Source of the DNA: Pezicula radicicola
Lineage: Eukaryota; Ascomycota; Leotiomycetes; Helotiales; Dermateaceae
Direction of reading: 5' to 3'
NCBI GenBank assembly: GCA_003008705.1
Contig: PDUO01000013.1
Location: 702,702-766,701, forward strand
DNA: 64,000 nt
The position numbers and the translations under genes are program-made. Below are positions 45,506 to 57,538 of the stretch, in pieces (the stretch's first letter is position 1; each line of letters starts with the position of its first letter). The notes under the pieces were generated by a model. The model was not told the DNA's origin. It saw nothing but the letters and a program-made list of their open reading frames with translations, and made no database searches.

Positions 45506-47698
45506 CTAACCATCGGACTCGCTCTTGATACTCGGCTCAATTGAAACCCGTGGGACATCTGGTGATGGTCTACTAGACGAAACGGATATAAGAGAAGCTG
45601 TTTCTTGATCCAGCGGAGATGTCGCTTCAGACTGTTCCTCCTCATCCAGACTGCCATCACTATCGTCATCCGCTTCCAGATCAGAGGTTGCCATCCGATC
45701 CTGCTCGGCTCCTGAGCCTAGATTTTTGGCCTTGGTCCGCGCAGACCTTTGATTTCTCTTAACTTTTCGTTCAGCAACGCGTGAGAAATTCTCGCGAGGT
45801 ACGGGCCGTTCCATCGTCTCCCATGCACTCCAATACTCCACATTCTGCCTCCAATCAACAGTGCCAAGAACTTTCATGTCATTCCGGTTCTGTTTAGGTG
45901 GCTCAGATAGATCCACCAATTCCGACTTAATTTCAAATGGTGGTGCTTGTCTCAGCAATGTCCATAAATGTTGTTCTTCTAGTTCATTTGCTTGCTTGTC
46001 AAATGCTTCTGTATAACGTTCTTGGGCTCGCACGTTCGCCTTTCTGGCCTCCGCTCGCTTACCTACGTGTGAGCGTCGAGAATCAGGATTCGTAAACTCG
46101 CTGTCTGAAAGACTGAGGGAGATATCGTCGTCATCTTCATTGTCCGTAGAAACACAGTGGGCAGATTCGTAATTCTCTTCTGTGAGAGAATCAACATCTG
46201 AGTCGCTGTATTCTTTGTCTTGAGAAGATAACATTTCGGTGTGCTCCTCCCGCTCTATGTGTGTATCCAGTTCGGGAAGCAGATTATTAGGCTTTTCGGA
46301 ACCTGCATTGTTCCCAAGAGATGATCTTGATACTAGATTTGCGGAAAGCACCATCTCAACCTCGTCGTATGCCATATAACTCTTTTCGCTAGATTCACTA
46401 AGATTCTTATCGTCAAAAACCTGCAGGCTGCATCTTCTGGCACAGCGTGTCCAGAAATCATTTGATCCACTCTTCAGACCGAGAATCGTGGCAGCTGCCT
46501 CGACGTCACCACGACTGATTTCAGCATGTTTTGTTTTATTTGAATTCATAGCTCGTAGTTTAGACATCGTGCAAAAAAGAGTCGTAGAGATGAGTCGTTT
46601 TGTGATGCTGACTGCCAATGAGTGGAAATCCGTGAAGGCTGTTGCACGAATGGCCGGGCTTTCCCCTGGCTCAGCCAGGGCCTGCCAATTGTCTTCCTCT
46701 AGGGGTGGCCCAGGATTCATAAATATCCTTTCTGAAAGGAAAAGCCAGTTCTTCAGGTTTAACAGATTAACTGCTGGTAATATTTCTTGCAGAGCATGTT
46801 CTCCTCCATCTTCCTTGCGATGCTTTTCGATCCACTTGCAGACATCGGGAGTAAGTAGCCAGGACTCGCCCCACATTTGCTTCTCAGTCTCTTCTTCCTG
46901 CCGTTCTTGACGATTAGCAAGAGCATCTCCAGCTCTTTCCAACACACTACAGCATTCTTCGCTGATTTCAACCGCTGCAGGAAAATCCGTGTCGCCTGTC
47001 AAGGTCAGATGCCGTTCCTCCTTCCTCTGAACTAATCTTTGATGCAAAAGTCGGATGTACTCCTGCACTTCTGGTTCGGATTTGGTCCTAATGCGGTTGG
47101 AAATACCGCGAATATCATCCCTACCTAACCTTGACAGGGAAGAGAAAAATAGTTCCTTTTCTTTCGAAGTCCACATGGATGCTCCAATCTGACTACTCTC
47201 AAATGGTGCCTGGTCTTCTTTGAAAGACCTCGTTGCTGCATCGTAGATATCCGCATTGAGAATTTCTCGATATCCATTGCAATAGAACCCTCTCAGACGT
47301 TTTGCTCTAGATTGGTTTGGGGAAAGCTCCGCCTTCCGTTTCGTTGAGCGTGTTCCAGCTGGATGCCTTGTTGGACTTTTGACTTGACCATTTTCTGGGC
47401 CTTGAAAGCGAGCCGCCCATTCTATAGCATCCTGACGAATACGGTCTTCCGTGTAGGAAGTTTGGCTACGAGACCTCCTATGTAGATCCTCTGTGTCTTC
47501 AGAGTCTTGATCAAAGTCGGTGCTTCTTCTACGCATTCGACGACGAGAGAATGCTCCGTCATGTGATAAATTTTCTTCGTTGGCGCTCGACGAATCTTCA
47601 TATGCCGAGCCAGAGTCTATTTCCAGAGAAGGGCTGAATATCTCTCGGTCTACAGGCCCATTGCCGAATTCGAGTGCACTCATGTTGCTCGAATCCAC
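45506..47698 (-). CDS. RRN5: RNA polymerase I upstream activation factor subunit (Rrn5-like)
   Basis: Single exon, 730 residues. After an acidic, Ser-rich N-terminus comes the conserved block GFYCNGYREILNADIYD and a SANT/Myb-like domain at about 175-225 (MWTSKEKELFFSSLSRLGRDDIRGISNRI). A helical segment follows (SEPEVQEYIRLLHQRL). A second conserved region runs from about WGESWLLTPDVCKWIE to NWLFLSERIFMN. The C-terminal third is acidic and Ser-rich with Arg/Lys patches. In yeast Rrn5 is part of the UAF complex that recruits Pol I to rDNA. The match is by overall layout and the Rrn5-type SANT motif. It is divergent from IRC3, with 369 bp between starts. Confidence 0.82.
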   Translation of the reverse strand: MDSSNMSALEFGNGPVDREIFSPSLEIDSGSAYEDSSSANEENLSHDGAFSRRRMRRRSTDFDQDSEDTEDLHRRSRSQTSYTEDRIRQDAIEWAARFQGPENGQVKSPTRHPAGTRSTKRKAELSPNQSRAKRLRGFYCNGYREILNADIYDAATRSFKEDQAPFESSQIGASMWTSKEKELFFSSLSRLGRDDIRGISNRIRTKSEPEVQEYIRLLHQRLVQRKEERHLTLTGDTDFPAAVEISEECCSVLERAGDALANRQERQEEETEKQMWGESWLLTPDVCKWIEKHRKEDGGEHALQEILPAVNLLNLKNWLFLSERIFMNPGPPLEEDNWQALAEPGESPAIRATAFTDFHSLAVSITKRLISTTLFCTMSKLRAMNSNKTKHAEISRGDVEAAATILGLKSGSNDFWTRCARRCSLQVFDDKNLSESSEKSYMAYDEVEMVLSANLVSRSSLGNNAGSEKPNNLLPELDTHIEREEHTEMLSSQDKEYSDSDVDSLTEENYESAHCVSTDNEDDDDISLSLSDSEFTNPDSRRSHVGKRAEARKANVRAQERYTEAFDKQANELEEQHLWTLLRQAPPFEIKSELVDLSEPPKQNRNDMKVLGTVDWRQNVEYWSAWETMERPVPRENFSRVAERKVKRNQRSARTKAKNLGSGAEQDRMATSDLEADDDSDGSLDEEEQSEATSPLDQETASLISVSSSRPSPDVPRVSIEPSIKSESDG

Positions 47699-48067
47699 GT
47701 AAAAAGCTCCTTCAGTCGTGTTCTGTGGACTAAGTGCTCTTTGGTAGCAGTGAACATAGCGTGTAAAGATTTTGCTGAGGAATTTAATTTGCCTACGAGG
47801 ATCCTCTACAATACTAAAAGATGATGATTTGTGCGGTATATGGAATGAGAAGTAAGTTGAGGATCGTTGTCACAAATAAATAATAGAGATAAAAATGCAC
47901 GAAGAACGCTAACGCTAACCACCGCTAACCGTAAGAAGACTTGGCCCTTCGAAGACTAAACCGAAGCTAGGTCCACACTTGTATTACTCAAGACGCACCC
48001 TAGCATTCCCATACGACACTTCAACAAGACGGTGCTCTGGTAGGTACGGATTGTTGCACCAAATATA
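47699..48067. promoter_or_regulatory. shared upstream region of RRN5 and IRC3
   Basis: 369 bp between divergent start codons. It includes a GCTAACGCTAACCACCGCTAACCG tandem-like stretch near 47909-47932. Confidence 0.4.
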
Positions 48068-50110
48068 ATGCCGCCAGCTTCCAGAGGCCTGCTAGCTCTC
48101 TTTCGAACACAATGGCCTCCACGACATAGTGTTCCTTTACGCGCATGCACGAGAAGATGGATTAGCCTTTCAACGGCAGCGGAACCTCCAACCCAGCCTA
48201 CCATTGTCCACCTCCGTCAGTATCAAGAAGAATGCATACAGGCAGTTCTTGACCATCTGGGCCAGGGACACAAACGCCTTGGTGTCTCTCTAGCCACTGG
48301 CAGCGGTAAAACGGTAAAGGCATTCAAAGAATGCCGTGTGCAGCCACCTCTCTGATTTTCTCTCCAGGTTATTTTTACACAACTTATCGACCGTGTTCAA
48401 CCTCGCAATACCACCGCAGATCAAACTCTCATTCTAGCGCATCGACAGGAGCTTGTTGAACAGGCTGCGCGGCACTGCGCAAATGCATATCCTACAAAGA
48501 GGGTGGAGATTGAAATGGGGTCGATGCATGCCAGCGGCCATGCAGACATCACAGTTGCAAGCGTGCAAAGCATTGTTTCTGGCGATCGCATTTCCAAGTT
48601 CGATCCTCATCGGTTCAAGCTAGTCCTTGTTGACGAGGCGCATCATATTGTTGCGCCAGGCTATATGAGAACACTAGACTACTTTGGTCTTGCTGAGAAG
48701 AGGGACAATTCACCCGCTCTTGTTGGGGTATCAGCTACCTTATCGAGGTTCGATGGCCTGAGACTAGGCGCTGCTATCGATCAGATAGTATACCATAAAG
48801 ACTATATCGACATGATAGGAGAAAAGTGGCTTTCAGATGTCATATTCACCACCGTACAGACGAAGGCTGATATATCCAGAGTCAAGAAGGGGGCTAATGG
48901 CGATTTTGCACCCGGCGAACTCTCCCGAGCAGTCAATACCGAGGCTGTCAATGAAATTACATTTCGCAGTTGGTACACCAAGGCAAAGGAGAGGAAGTCA
49001 ACTTTGGTATTTTGTGTAGACCTTGCCCATGTGGCAGGACTGACGAATACCTTTCGAATGCATGGAATTGATGCTCGGTTTGTCACCGGCGACACACCAA
49101 AAGTTGAGAGGAGCGCCCGCCTAGACTCTTTCAGAAATGGTGAATTCCCAGTTCTTATAAATTGTGGAGTCTTCACGGAAGGAACTGACATTCCAAATAT
49201 CGATTGTGTGCTTTTGGCTAGGCCTACCAAGTCTCGCAATCTATTGGTGCAAATGATCGGCCGGGGCATGAGATTACATCCCAACAAGAAAGATTGCCAT
49301 GTTATTGACATGGTCGCCAGTTTAGAAACTGGTATTGTAACTACGCCAACCCTTTTTGGTCTTGATCCATCCGAGCTGGTCACCGAAGCAAAGGTGGAGG
49401 ATATGAAGGAAATCCTAGACCGCAAGGAAGAGGAAGAGCAAAGAGAGGCTTCACTTGCAAAGAAGGCTATCTCGAACCCGCCACAGCCATTATCCGACAG
49501 AGTCACATTCACAGATTATGAGTCGGTCTTTGATCTTATCGAGGATACATCTGGAGAGCGGCATATTCGGTCTGTGTCTCCTCATGCCTGGGTCAATGTT
49601 GCACCTGACAAATATATATTGGCAAACTCTAATGGGTCTTACCTGAGGCTGGAAAGGGCTTCTGATGATGATGCTTCAAGTGATGAATTTACTGTCTCGG
49701 AGGTTGTTGCTCTGAGTCGAACTATTTCTAAGGCTCCTTTCGCAAAGCCACGCCTGATTGCAAGAACCCTCACTTTCTCGGATGCAATTCATGCAGCAGA
49801 TACTTTTGCTCAAAGCAAATATCCATTTCCCGTCATAAGTATGAACCAGGCATGGCGACGGCGGCCAGCCACTGAGGGGCAACTCATGTTTCTCAATAAA
49901 CTTCGGCAGAAGGACGACCAGTTGACACCTGAGACTCTCACAAAAGGGAAGGCTGGAGACATGATTACCAAAATAAAACATGGGGCGCGTGGTCGTTTCG
50001 CTAACTTTGAAGCCGACAAAAGAAGATTCGGCAGAGCAAAATTAAAGGGAGAACAGGAACAGGCGTTGAAGCAAAGGGAAAAGGTTAGCGTTGGGCCTCT
50101 TTTGGATTAA
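48068..50110 (+). CDS. IRC3: mitochondrial SF2 DNA helicase (Irc3-like)
   Basis: join(48068..48313,48368..50110), 662 residues; one phase-0 intron right after Walker A (SLATGSGKT / VIFTQLIDR). The N-terminus is Arg/Ser-rich without acids, a likely mitochondrial presequence. SF2 motifs in order: Q-like entry LRQYQEECI, motif I GSGKT (78-82), Ia [21 protein letters not shown] (DEAH 171-174), [53 protein letters not shown]. Yeast Irc3 is a double-strand DNA helicase needed for mitochondrial DNA maintenance. The C-terminal about 200 residues are family-typical with a basic end. Confidence 0.93.
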
Positions 50111-51509
50111 AAAGTATCTGGTTTTCATCCCCTCAACTATGTACACTATTTGATACCCATAGAGAGAAATGTACAACAGTTTTGTAATACTCTAGTAAAT
50201 GGGGCCCTTACAATTAGCATGTTCATCTATCACGTATCTGAGAGGGAAATTGTTTCAGACCCATAGTACTGGTCTAATACAATCCCCATTATCATATTTG
50301 TCATATTTAGGTGGTAATTTTTACATCTCAATGATAACAAAGACACTGGATACATTCCTGCTTGCTCATTGGCAGACTCTCAAAAATGCGCAGAAATGCG
50401 AGTGACTACGCTACATTTATAGAAAGTGGATAATCCGCCACACAGCACTGCCATAGTTCCAGTGACTAGAGTGGTTAAATAGATTAGTATCACATTGCTT
50501 GAGAACATATTTTAATGTAGGGAATATTTCCAACATATGAAGCACTTCTAGTTCTTACAATTGATTGGGAATAGGGGCTCGCTTAGTGAGCGATGTGCCC
50601 AGCCCCCCTACCAAGATCCTATACTGCTTGGCCTCCGTAGAGAGGGTGCCTACTATTCAAAGAAAAATCTCAGATACTCAACCGTCTACTATAAATTGCA
50701 GATTATAGCCCCATTTTAGTTAAAGGACACCCTGAACGGTATTCGTCAATTTCGTACGAACTAGTGTAACACCTAGCCTGTAGTCGACAGAGAAACCATC
50801 ATGAGAAGGCACTCTTGAAAGGCACCAACACAGCATAAAACTGCTGCAGATGCTTTTTTTTGTCCTGCGTTACTTAGAAATCTAGTAGTCAGCGCTAAAG
50901 TAACTGAAATCCGACTTTCTATTTCCAACAACGTGCAATAAGGACGTACTTGTGATGGTACTCATGTTCTTTATGGCTCTTGTAGAGTGGAAATTTCTCA
51001 GAATTTGTTCATTATTTTCTTTTTTACGTGCTGGAACACAGAAAGCGGCCTTAGAATGATAGCAGTAACATAACCATATAAGTTGGCTCAAATAAGTGAG
51101 TGGAAATTTTCACTGAAGCAAGTGAGATACTAGCTGTGTCACGCTACCTGAGCACTTAGAATACAATTTGGAGAGTTGACAGGCACTGTGCTCTAAGATT
51201 GCCCTCCCAGCTGACAGGATAGGTTGCATAGCCGCTGCTGAACGTGCTATGGGTAGTGAAATGGATTGTATCAAGAGGTAGATCACTTTATGAAACAACT
51301 TCTTCAATTCAAGAGAGCCATTCCTAGCGCTACGCTGTTTGAACTGTGAACTATCGTGCTCTGGTTGGTACCTTCCTCCACAAAGCTAGGCACCCGTGTA
51401 GCTTCAGGCATTTGAACAGTTCTACCAAATTTCCAAAGAAGCGACAAACCATCAACACCACAGGACAACAACAAAGACCACTTGCAACCATACAACCAAG
51501 ATAGGCAAT
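50111..51509. other. AT-rich intergenic, no gene
   Basis: About 1.4 kb, stop-dense in all frames and without recognisable motifs. It contains short T runs. It is probably IRC3 3' flank plus the upstream region of the next gene. Confidence 0.6.
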
Positions 51510-53499
51510 ATGGAAGCCTGCAGTCCTTCAAACTCTCGCCTTTCTGGTGGTGTTGAGCAGTTGGACGGTGAAGCAACTCGTTCAATTGATGTACAGGTAA
51601 ACGGTCACTACTTCACGACCACTCCTTCGTACTCTGCTTCTACTCGACCTCATCCATACGATGTAGACAGTACGGAAGTCCGTAGCCCTTCAAGCTCTGG
51701 CAGTTCTGATCAGGTAGAAGGTTCTGCAGTTAGTCAAACTGGTGTACAGGGTAATGATCAACACTTCACGACCACTGCACAAAACGCTGCGTCTACTCGT
51801 GTCGAAGGACAAGACAGTGACTCCAGCTTGCCAGCAAGCCCGCAGAACGCTGAAGATAGCAATTCTCGTCATGCTGCAGCTTTCGATTCTTTCAGCGCTG
51901 AAGATAGAAATTATATTAACGATGGAGAGGCTGCTCCTCTTGTCAACGGTATTTACGGCCCAACTGAAGAAGTTACTGCGAATGCAACGGAAGATGATTC
52001 CACTTCTGTAGCAACGACCCCCGAGAGATGGGATGCAGAATATATCAGACGTGCGCGCGCACCATCGATTAATAACTTTGGCAATGTTCCTGGCGGTTAT
52101 GGACAACTACAACCTGCTGCTGTCATTCCACGTAGTGTTACACTGAGTATCGAGGGCTCAGTCACGGATAGTGCTGAAGGCAGCATCGAGGGCTCTCACA
52201 ATGAAGAATACAATCATCCCAGTTCGAGTGTTCCGGAGGCTTTCGCTCAGTTACATCTGAATGAAGACGCTTTTTTCCCGTCGCCACTACTTCCCTATAA
52301 GCCAACACCAGGTTTTAGGATACAAATTCATCGAAATGAGTTCAACGTAAACCCCGTCTACCAGCCACAAAGTTTTCAGGTCAGAGAATACCCGCCTCAG
52401 CGAAACTTGATTTATGATCTTGCAATGGATGCTGTCTTTGAAAATGTCCGTCGGGAAAAGCGGGAGAAGCAGGCCAGTTCCAGCAGCAGTAGTGGCAGAT
52501 CCAGTGAGAATACTCCTGCTTTTGCTATTTCGGTCGATCCAGAGCTCAAGGCATCTCAAGATGAGGCTGCCAAAGTTGTTTCAAAGAACAATATATTGTA
52601 TAGTGGAAAAGACGACTACTCAAAAATGCGAGGTGTAGATCTAATTAAACCAATTCCTGGCTTAAATAACACTGGTTACGAAAAGAGTGGCTATTACCTT
52701 GCAGAGGCTGGTCCAGCATTTTGCCGCATTTGCAAGACGCATCACATCGCTCCGGGGGCGCCAATTACACTGTGAGTGCACTTTTTCAATCATGGGCAAT
52801 ATCCAATAAATGAAACATTTGTGTGTTGATATAGCACCATCACTTAACCGACACCTGTTTTTGGATCTACGGCATATGCTCCAATTAATTCGAGCTTTAG
52901 CAGTCACTAATCATAAATTCATTAGGAACGCTCGTGATACTTGCGGCGCTTACTTGCCAGACTGGTTCCCTAAGTCGATTCCAGATCCGTGGGACTGCTA
53001 CCGTATGATGATAAATAAACTTGTCAGATTAGACGAAATACTTCAAGGTTACAATCACTCCCACCATGCCCGACCCAAGTCGCGTGGCAACTACCATAAA
53101 CCCTCCGTGGGATGGAGAATCACAGGACGCGGTGGAGGTTGGTGGACTTGTCGAAAGGACGATAATGCGCCAGCGATGGAGCGAACTTGCGATATTTGCC
53201 ATGGTGACGATGACGATGAGGAGGAGGACGAGGAGGAGGAGGACAATATATGGTTAAGCAGTGAAATACCAAAGAAATATCTAGGGGTTGGAAAGGACAG
53301 GAAGGTCATCCCACCACACGAATATGAGTCGCGGATGGACAAGACAGACGAGGAATTTCGCGAGATCATCAGAAACGAGAAAAAGGATATTGAGAACTTT
53401 TTCTCTGTCCTCAAGAAGACCAACGAGGAGCATGAGAAGGCTTTTTTGTACATGCTCTGGGAGAGAAAAGATGCCTCATTTGGTGGAACCTTTTTTTGA
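51510..53499 (+). CDS. unknown protein with duplicated N-terminal segment and Cys-rich centre
   Basis: join(51510..52771,52926..53499), 611 residues. The intron (GTGAGT..TTCATTAG) restores phase and joins PGAPITL to NARDTCGAYLPDWFP; continuing past the donor stops at once. The N-terminus has two diverged copies of a 51-residue unit (HYFTTT at 33-38 versus QHFTTT at 84-89; ASTR in both), and many Ser/Thr. A middle FPSPLLPYKPTPGFRIQIHR segment precedes a possible zinc-binding block: CRICKTHH, CGAYLPDWFP, and later CDICHGD before an Asp/Glu run. The C-terminus is charged and helical. I do not recognise the family. A ribbon-like metal site is inference. Confidence 0.65.
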
Positions 53500-54380
53500 G
53501 GACGAGAAATGCCCTTCTGTCCATATTGGCATTTATTCTTCCCTTGAAGAAAAACAATGTGCATGGTATGCTAGCTCAGGGTTTGAACAATGGATCGATT
53601 GAAGGATTTATAAAATAATGAGCTGGGCTTGGAGTTTTAGCTATTGCAAGATACCAGGTACAAATCAATGAATGCCGTCAGTTATATCACAATACACTGT
53701 CTGGTGTGTTCCTAAGCATGATTTGTCATATCTATCGCTCGCCTACTTTTATACGGAACGAGGTTGTAGCTGACCAAGTCCTCTTTTTAGCATCGGAGGG
53801 ACACCTTTCTCTTGTCATTTTTTGTTTAATAGATATGCCACTGTTCTAGACGAGTCACTCAACGTACCTACGTGCCCCTGTACTGAACATAAAGGTTGTA
53901 TATAATTTTCTGGGCAATATCCACTGCATAGTTAGTCACAAATGCTTACAAAGATTTACTCCACCTCAAAACTGTCGAGTACTAGTACCTACAGTTGTCT
54001 TTCTACTAGTGTTATATATTTGAGTGTATTTTCAGATGGACATCTCATTGCCATAAGTTGATCCGACCCCATGTTTTACTGGTCACCTTCTACTGCTGAG
54101 ATACCAAATTCTGAATTACCCGAATCGATTTTTTTACTAAAATAGTTTGAGTTACCCATTGTAGTTCAATACTGCAACTCACCATACTGTCATGACTACT
54201 TAGTTATTTAGTTATGATCTCAGCGTAGTCACTAAATCTAATACCCTCCTTCGCCTGCAGTCTATGACAAGTGCTAAACGTCACCAGCATGAGCAATATA
54301 CGAAATAGAAAAGCTAGAACTTTGTGAAACTTTTGGGTATCTATTGTCTTTGCTATTTATCCATCCAAGTGACATACTGC
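53500..54380. other. intergenic, no gene
   Basis: About 880 bp AT-rich DNA between convergent genes. Nothing recognised. Confidence 0.6.
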
Positions 54381-55551
54381 CTAGTGACCAGCCATAGCGG
54401 CTTGCTTATCCTTCAGAATCTTCTGAACAGAGGGACGGTTAATGAGACTCTTGTTCCAGGCAGCCCAGTTAGGATAGTTCTTCTCGAGTTCCAAGCCAGC
54501 TTCCTCTTCACCAAAGATAAAGGAGATCATCATGTCCCAGGCGATGAAAGAGAGATCGGCAATTGTGCTGCAACTGCGTTAATAGTCTTGACTGAATTGA
54601 ATTAAAGGATAGATTCCGGTGTTTTTGAAGGCAATCACTAGTCAAATACTTGAATTGACTTATGTGATATAGGAGGAGAGGAAAGGTTATGCCGATATGG
54701 GGATGGGTTCTGCGGAATGGCTTAACTCACCATTTATCACCAATAAGATATTTCTTTCCTGCCAATGCCTTATCCAAAACTGAGACGACACGGATGAGCT
54801 GGTCCTTGTATCTCTGGGTAGCAGACTCGATCTTTGTCGGGTGAAACTTCCAGAACCAAGCAGCTTGTCCGTACTACATGCGAGTCAGTAGAGTCCTTAA
54901 GAAGTACTTTTCAGGGTCAAAGAGTAGAAAGTTGCTACTATGGGAAAAATTGGAAGTGAATGGGGTAAATGAGTTGAAGGACTAAGTGGGGTAGATCTAA
55001 AGTAAAATAAACGAGGTGGTGAATACGTACGTAGGGTCCTTGTCCAGACATCTGAAAGTGAAGCCATTGCTTAACGTAGAACTTCTCGGGGATGGAAATG
55101 TAAGTCAAGGAGTTATTCTTATCATAAGTCTCGACGAGATATTCAATAATAGCACCAGATTCCCAAAGAGTGATGCCAGTATTGGGGTCCTCGATGGCTG
55201 GAACTCGGCCGTTGACGTTAATCTTCTCAAACGGCGGCTTCTTCATGTCGGCCATGTCTAGACTTGAGATCAATGGACATGTCTTGGTTTTTTGGAGGGA
55301 GGTTTACCCATCAACTTATGAGTGTATGGAATGCCCCTATAGTCGGAAATTTGGAGTTAGTTTGTTTACTCTAATAGATCGGGGGTGAATAGAAGCCCGT
55401 GAAACTGAGTACATACAACTCCTCAAGGACAATGGCAACCTTCCAAGGGTTGGGCCCAGTAGCTGTTAAGTATTAGCAGTTTTATTCATATTCTCTTCCT
55501 TCGAGACCCAAATTACTGACCATGGCCGTAGAGAGTGATTGGCTTGGACAT
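54381..55551 (-). CDS. glutathione S-transferase (Ure2-like class), six exons
   Basis: complement(join(54381..54567,54731..54873,55031..55257,55308..55336,55417..55462,55521..55551)), 220 residues. Exons 1-3 are only 31, 46 and 29 nt. Exon joins are phase-correct and rebuild the thioredoxin-fold start MSKPITLYGHATGPNPWKVA, then IVLEELGIPYTHKLMDMADM. Landmarks: VNGRVPAIEDPNTG, LWESGAIIEYLVETYD (the glutathione-binding ESGA region), QMSGQGPYYGQAAWF, and the C-terminal helical core GDKCTIADLSFIAWD. The family conjugates or reduces with glutathione in the cytosol. The C-terminus ends AAMAGH. The many introns for such a short protein are notable. Confidence 0.9.
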
Positions 55552-56790
55552 GTTTGCGTAGTTTGTGTTTTGTGAAAGGGTGAAGTTGAAAGATTGGTTG
55601 TGTTTATGAAGTTGTAGGAGGGTAGTTGGCTGTCTTATGTAAATCTTCTTGTAGTATGGATTCCGAAGATATGAGCTGTCCACGTATGGTCTCATGTGGA
55701 AGCTGTTATTAGACTCTGCCCCTCCATACCCATGATAACAGTAGGTAGTGGGGTTCTAGTACCCGTTTTACTTTCTGCGAAGCTTCAAGCTTCAAGATCG
55801 TTCCGAGGTGCTCAATGTCATGTCGGACTCTGAGAGCCAATAGTAACCTCCCCATGCATGACATGACAATGTTCTATTCATCTGCCGAGAACAGATGAGA
55901 ATACTGATGTAATAGAGAATAGTTTCAAATCTTTGCATTACTTCTTTGTTAATGCTTCGTACGCATATGTAATACTTTATCACGATGGATCTGTCACCAG
56001 CAGCTTCTCGACGTTTGCTAGGTACTTGTTTGGCATCTTCGTTCGATAAGAGTGGATGCTTGCTAAAAGCCATGGTAATTTTCAAGCACTGTGAATTCAG
56101 CAATTGAAGGCTATCAAGTTGTGGCTCTGGCTCTGGCTCACCGCCAGAGGTGATAGCTTTGACTTTTGGGGTATGCATGCCACTTGTCATGTCCACAGTA
56201 GTTGTAGTTATTCATGCTACTAGAGGGCTTAAGGATGAAGATAGTCTTAAGGCCACTTTCCACTTTCCGCTTTCCACTTTCTGCGACCAGTGATGAGTGA
56301 GTTTAGTTGTTGATGTTCGATCGACTAGATGCTTAACTTCCAAATCGGGGAGTTCAAGTGCCGGTGCAAGTGGAGCTAAATTATATCCGAATTCACGTGG
56401 TGAATCTTCCGACCGGAGGAAAGGAAAATAAATACTCATATTCTATGGAACTCTGGTTACTCATAGACGTTCATATTTATTCTTAACTTGGGACATCCTT
56501 CTTTTATTTGGATATAAGATAGGAACCGCGAAGGTTGCATTGGCATGCCGCTGACCACTGGAGTCTGGATGGAGCGGTTCCCAATTCGAAATTCGCATTA
56601 TATCCCCATCGATGATCGCTCTGGTGCTCAGTCCCACTTAGTGAGTCACTAAAAACTCAGCGTGTCTCTGTACTCGAAAAAAGATCAACCGTCTCGGATG
56701 ACGCTGTTCACCATCTCACAGCTCGAACAGATTCTCCGCGCGTGTCGCTTCCTCCATGAAAACCCTTAATCCATTTACGTCAAATCAGTC
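55552..56790. other. intergenic, no gene assigned
   Basis: Contains minus-strand frames 55792-56196 and 56212-56439 without recognised domains, and a small GAAAGTG-like repeat at about 56249-56281. Coding potential unclear. Confidence 0.5.
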
Positions 56791-57045
56791 CTAGTATCCT
56801 TCATCTTCTTCTAAAGCAAATTGAGCCTCTAGAGCAGCTTTCATTCGCCTACAGCTCTACAGCATCTTTAGCGAGCATCCTACTAATCTCAGAAATAGTG
56901 AAATTACCTTGCAACGCCCTTTGCTGCTTTCAATCTCCTGTCTCAAGAAGACACTTCTACATTCTGTCGACGGCCTTAGGCAGCGGATCGTTTTCGAGGG
57001 GGAGAGATGGCCACAATCGAAGATATACGCAATCAGGTAACACAT
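56791..57045 (-). CDS. small cysteine-rich protein (MCxxxxxxFxCGH-like)
   Basis: complement(join(56791..56856,56908..57045)), 67 residues. Exon 1 (46 codons) starts MCYLIAYIFDCGHLSP; a 51-nt intron with donor GTAATT and acceptor TAG joins AAG to AGCTGT, giving GRCK-SCRRMKAALEAQ, and the frame ends EEDEGY. Six cysteines plus a CGH motif suggest a small metal-binding fold. Several fungal short proteins begin with such an MC...CGH segment, which is the basis for calling this one; none has a function I know. No signal peptide. Splicing is the key support, since neither exon alone is long. Confidence 0.5.
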
Positions 57046-57538
57046 TGTTGTCAAGTTCTCCTCGATTACCAAGTTGCAATTTTCATTTCAACAGATGATG
57101 ACAGGTGATCCTCAGAACAAACATTTCTTGTGATGGGCTTGATGTAATTGAGGCAGACCAAACAATGCAAACGTGACACCTTTCTAGGATAGAACGAAAC
57201 AAGGATAGCAATCGTAGTACTGCGTTCATATTCATTAGTTGTACAACAAGATGATCGAAGCCGGGAATGGCTTATTTGGTGTTGTACAGCAACGCTTATG
57301 GCATTTCCGTAGGCCGTAATCGGATAGGCGGATGTAAATGGTAGTCGGCAACACAAGGCCATCCAAATTTGAGAAATGCACGACTGTCGTTTATTTTGAG
57401 AGAGTGGGCTTTTGATTCGGTGTACTGTGAAGAGTTGTAGAAGACAAACCTGTAATAGAGTCACTACCTCAGTTTCCGAAACGAACTAAGTTCGTACACA
57501 TTCGTAGGCCAGAAGGTTGGCGGCAAATTGAAAGTGCT
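57046..57538. other. intergenic, no gene
   Basis: About 490 bp between the small Cys-rich gene and RRG7. Nothing recognised. Confidence 0.5.

Noticed and set aside
55792..56439. Two adjacent minus-strand frames that might be exons of one gene
   Set aside because: No phase-consistent join found and a simple GAAAGTG repeat separates them.
57007..57137. Plus-strand MATIEDIRNQ frame with a GTAACA..CAG intron
   Set aside because: It runs only 22 codons and lies antisense to the better-supported small Cys-rich gene.
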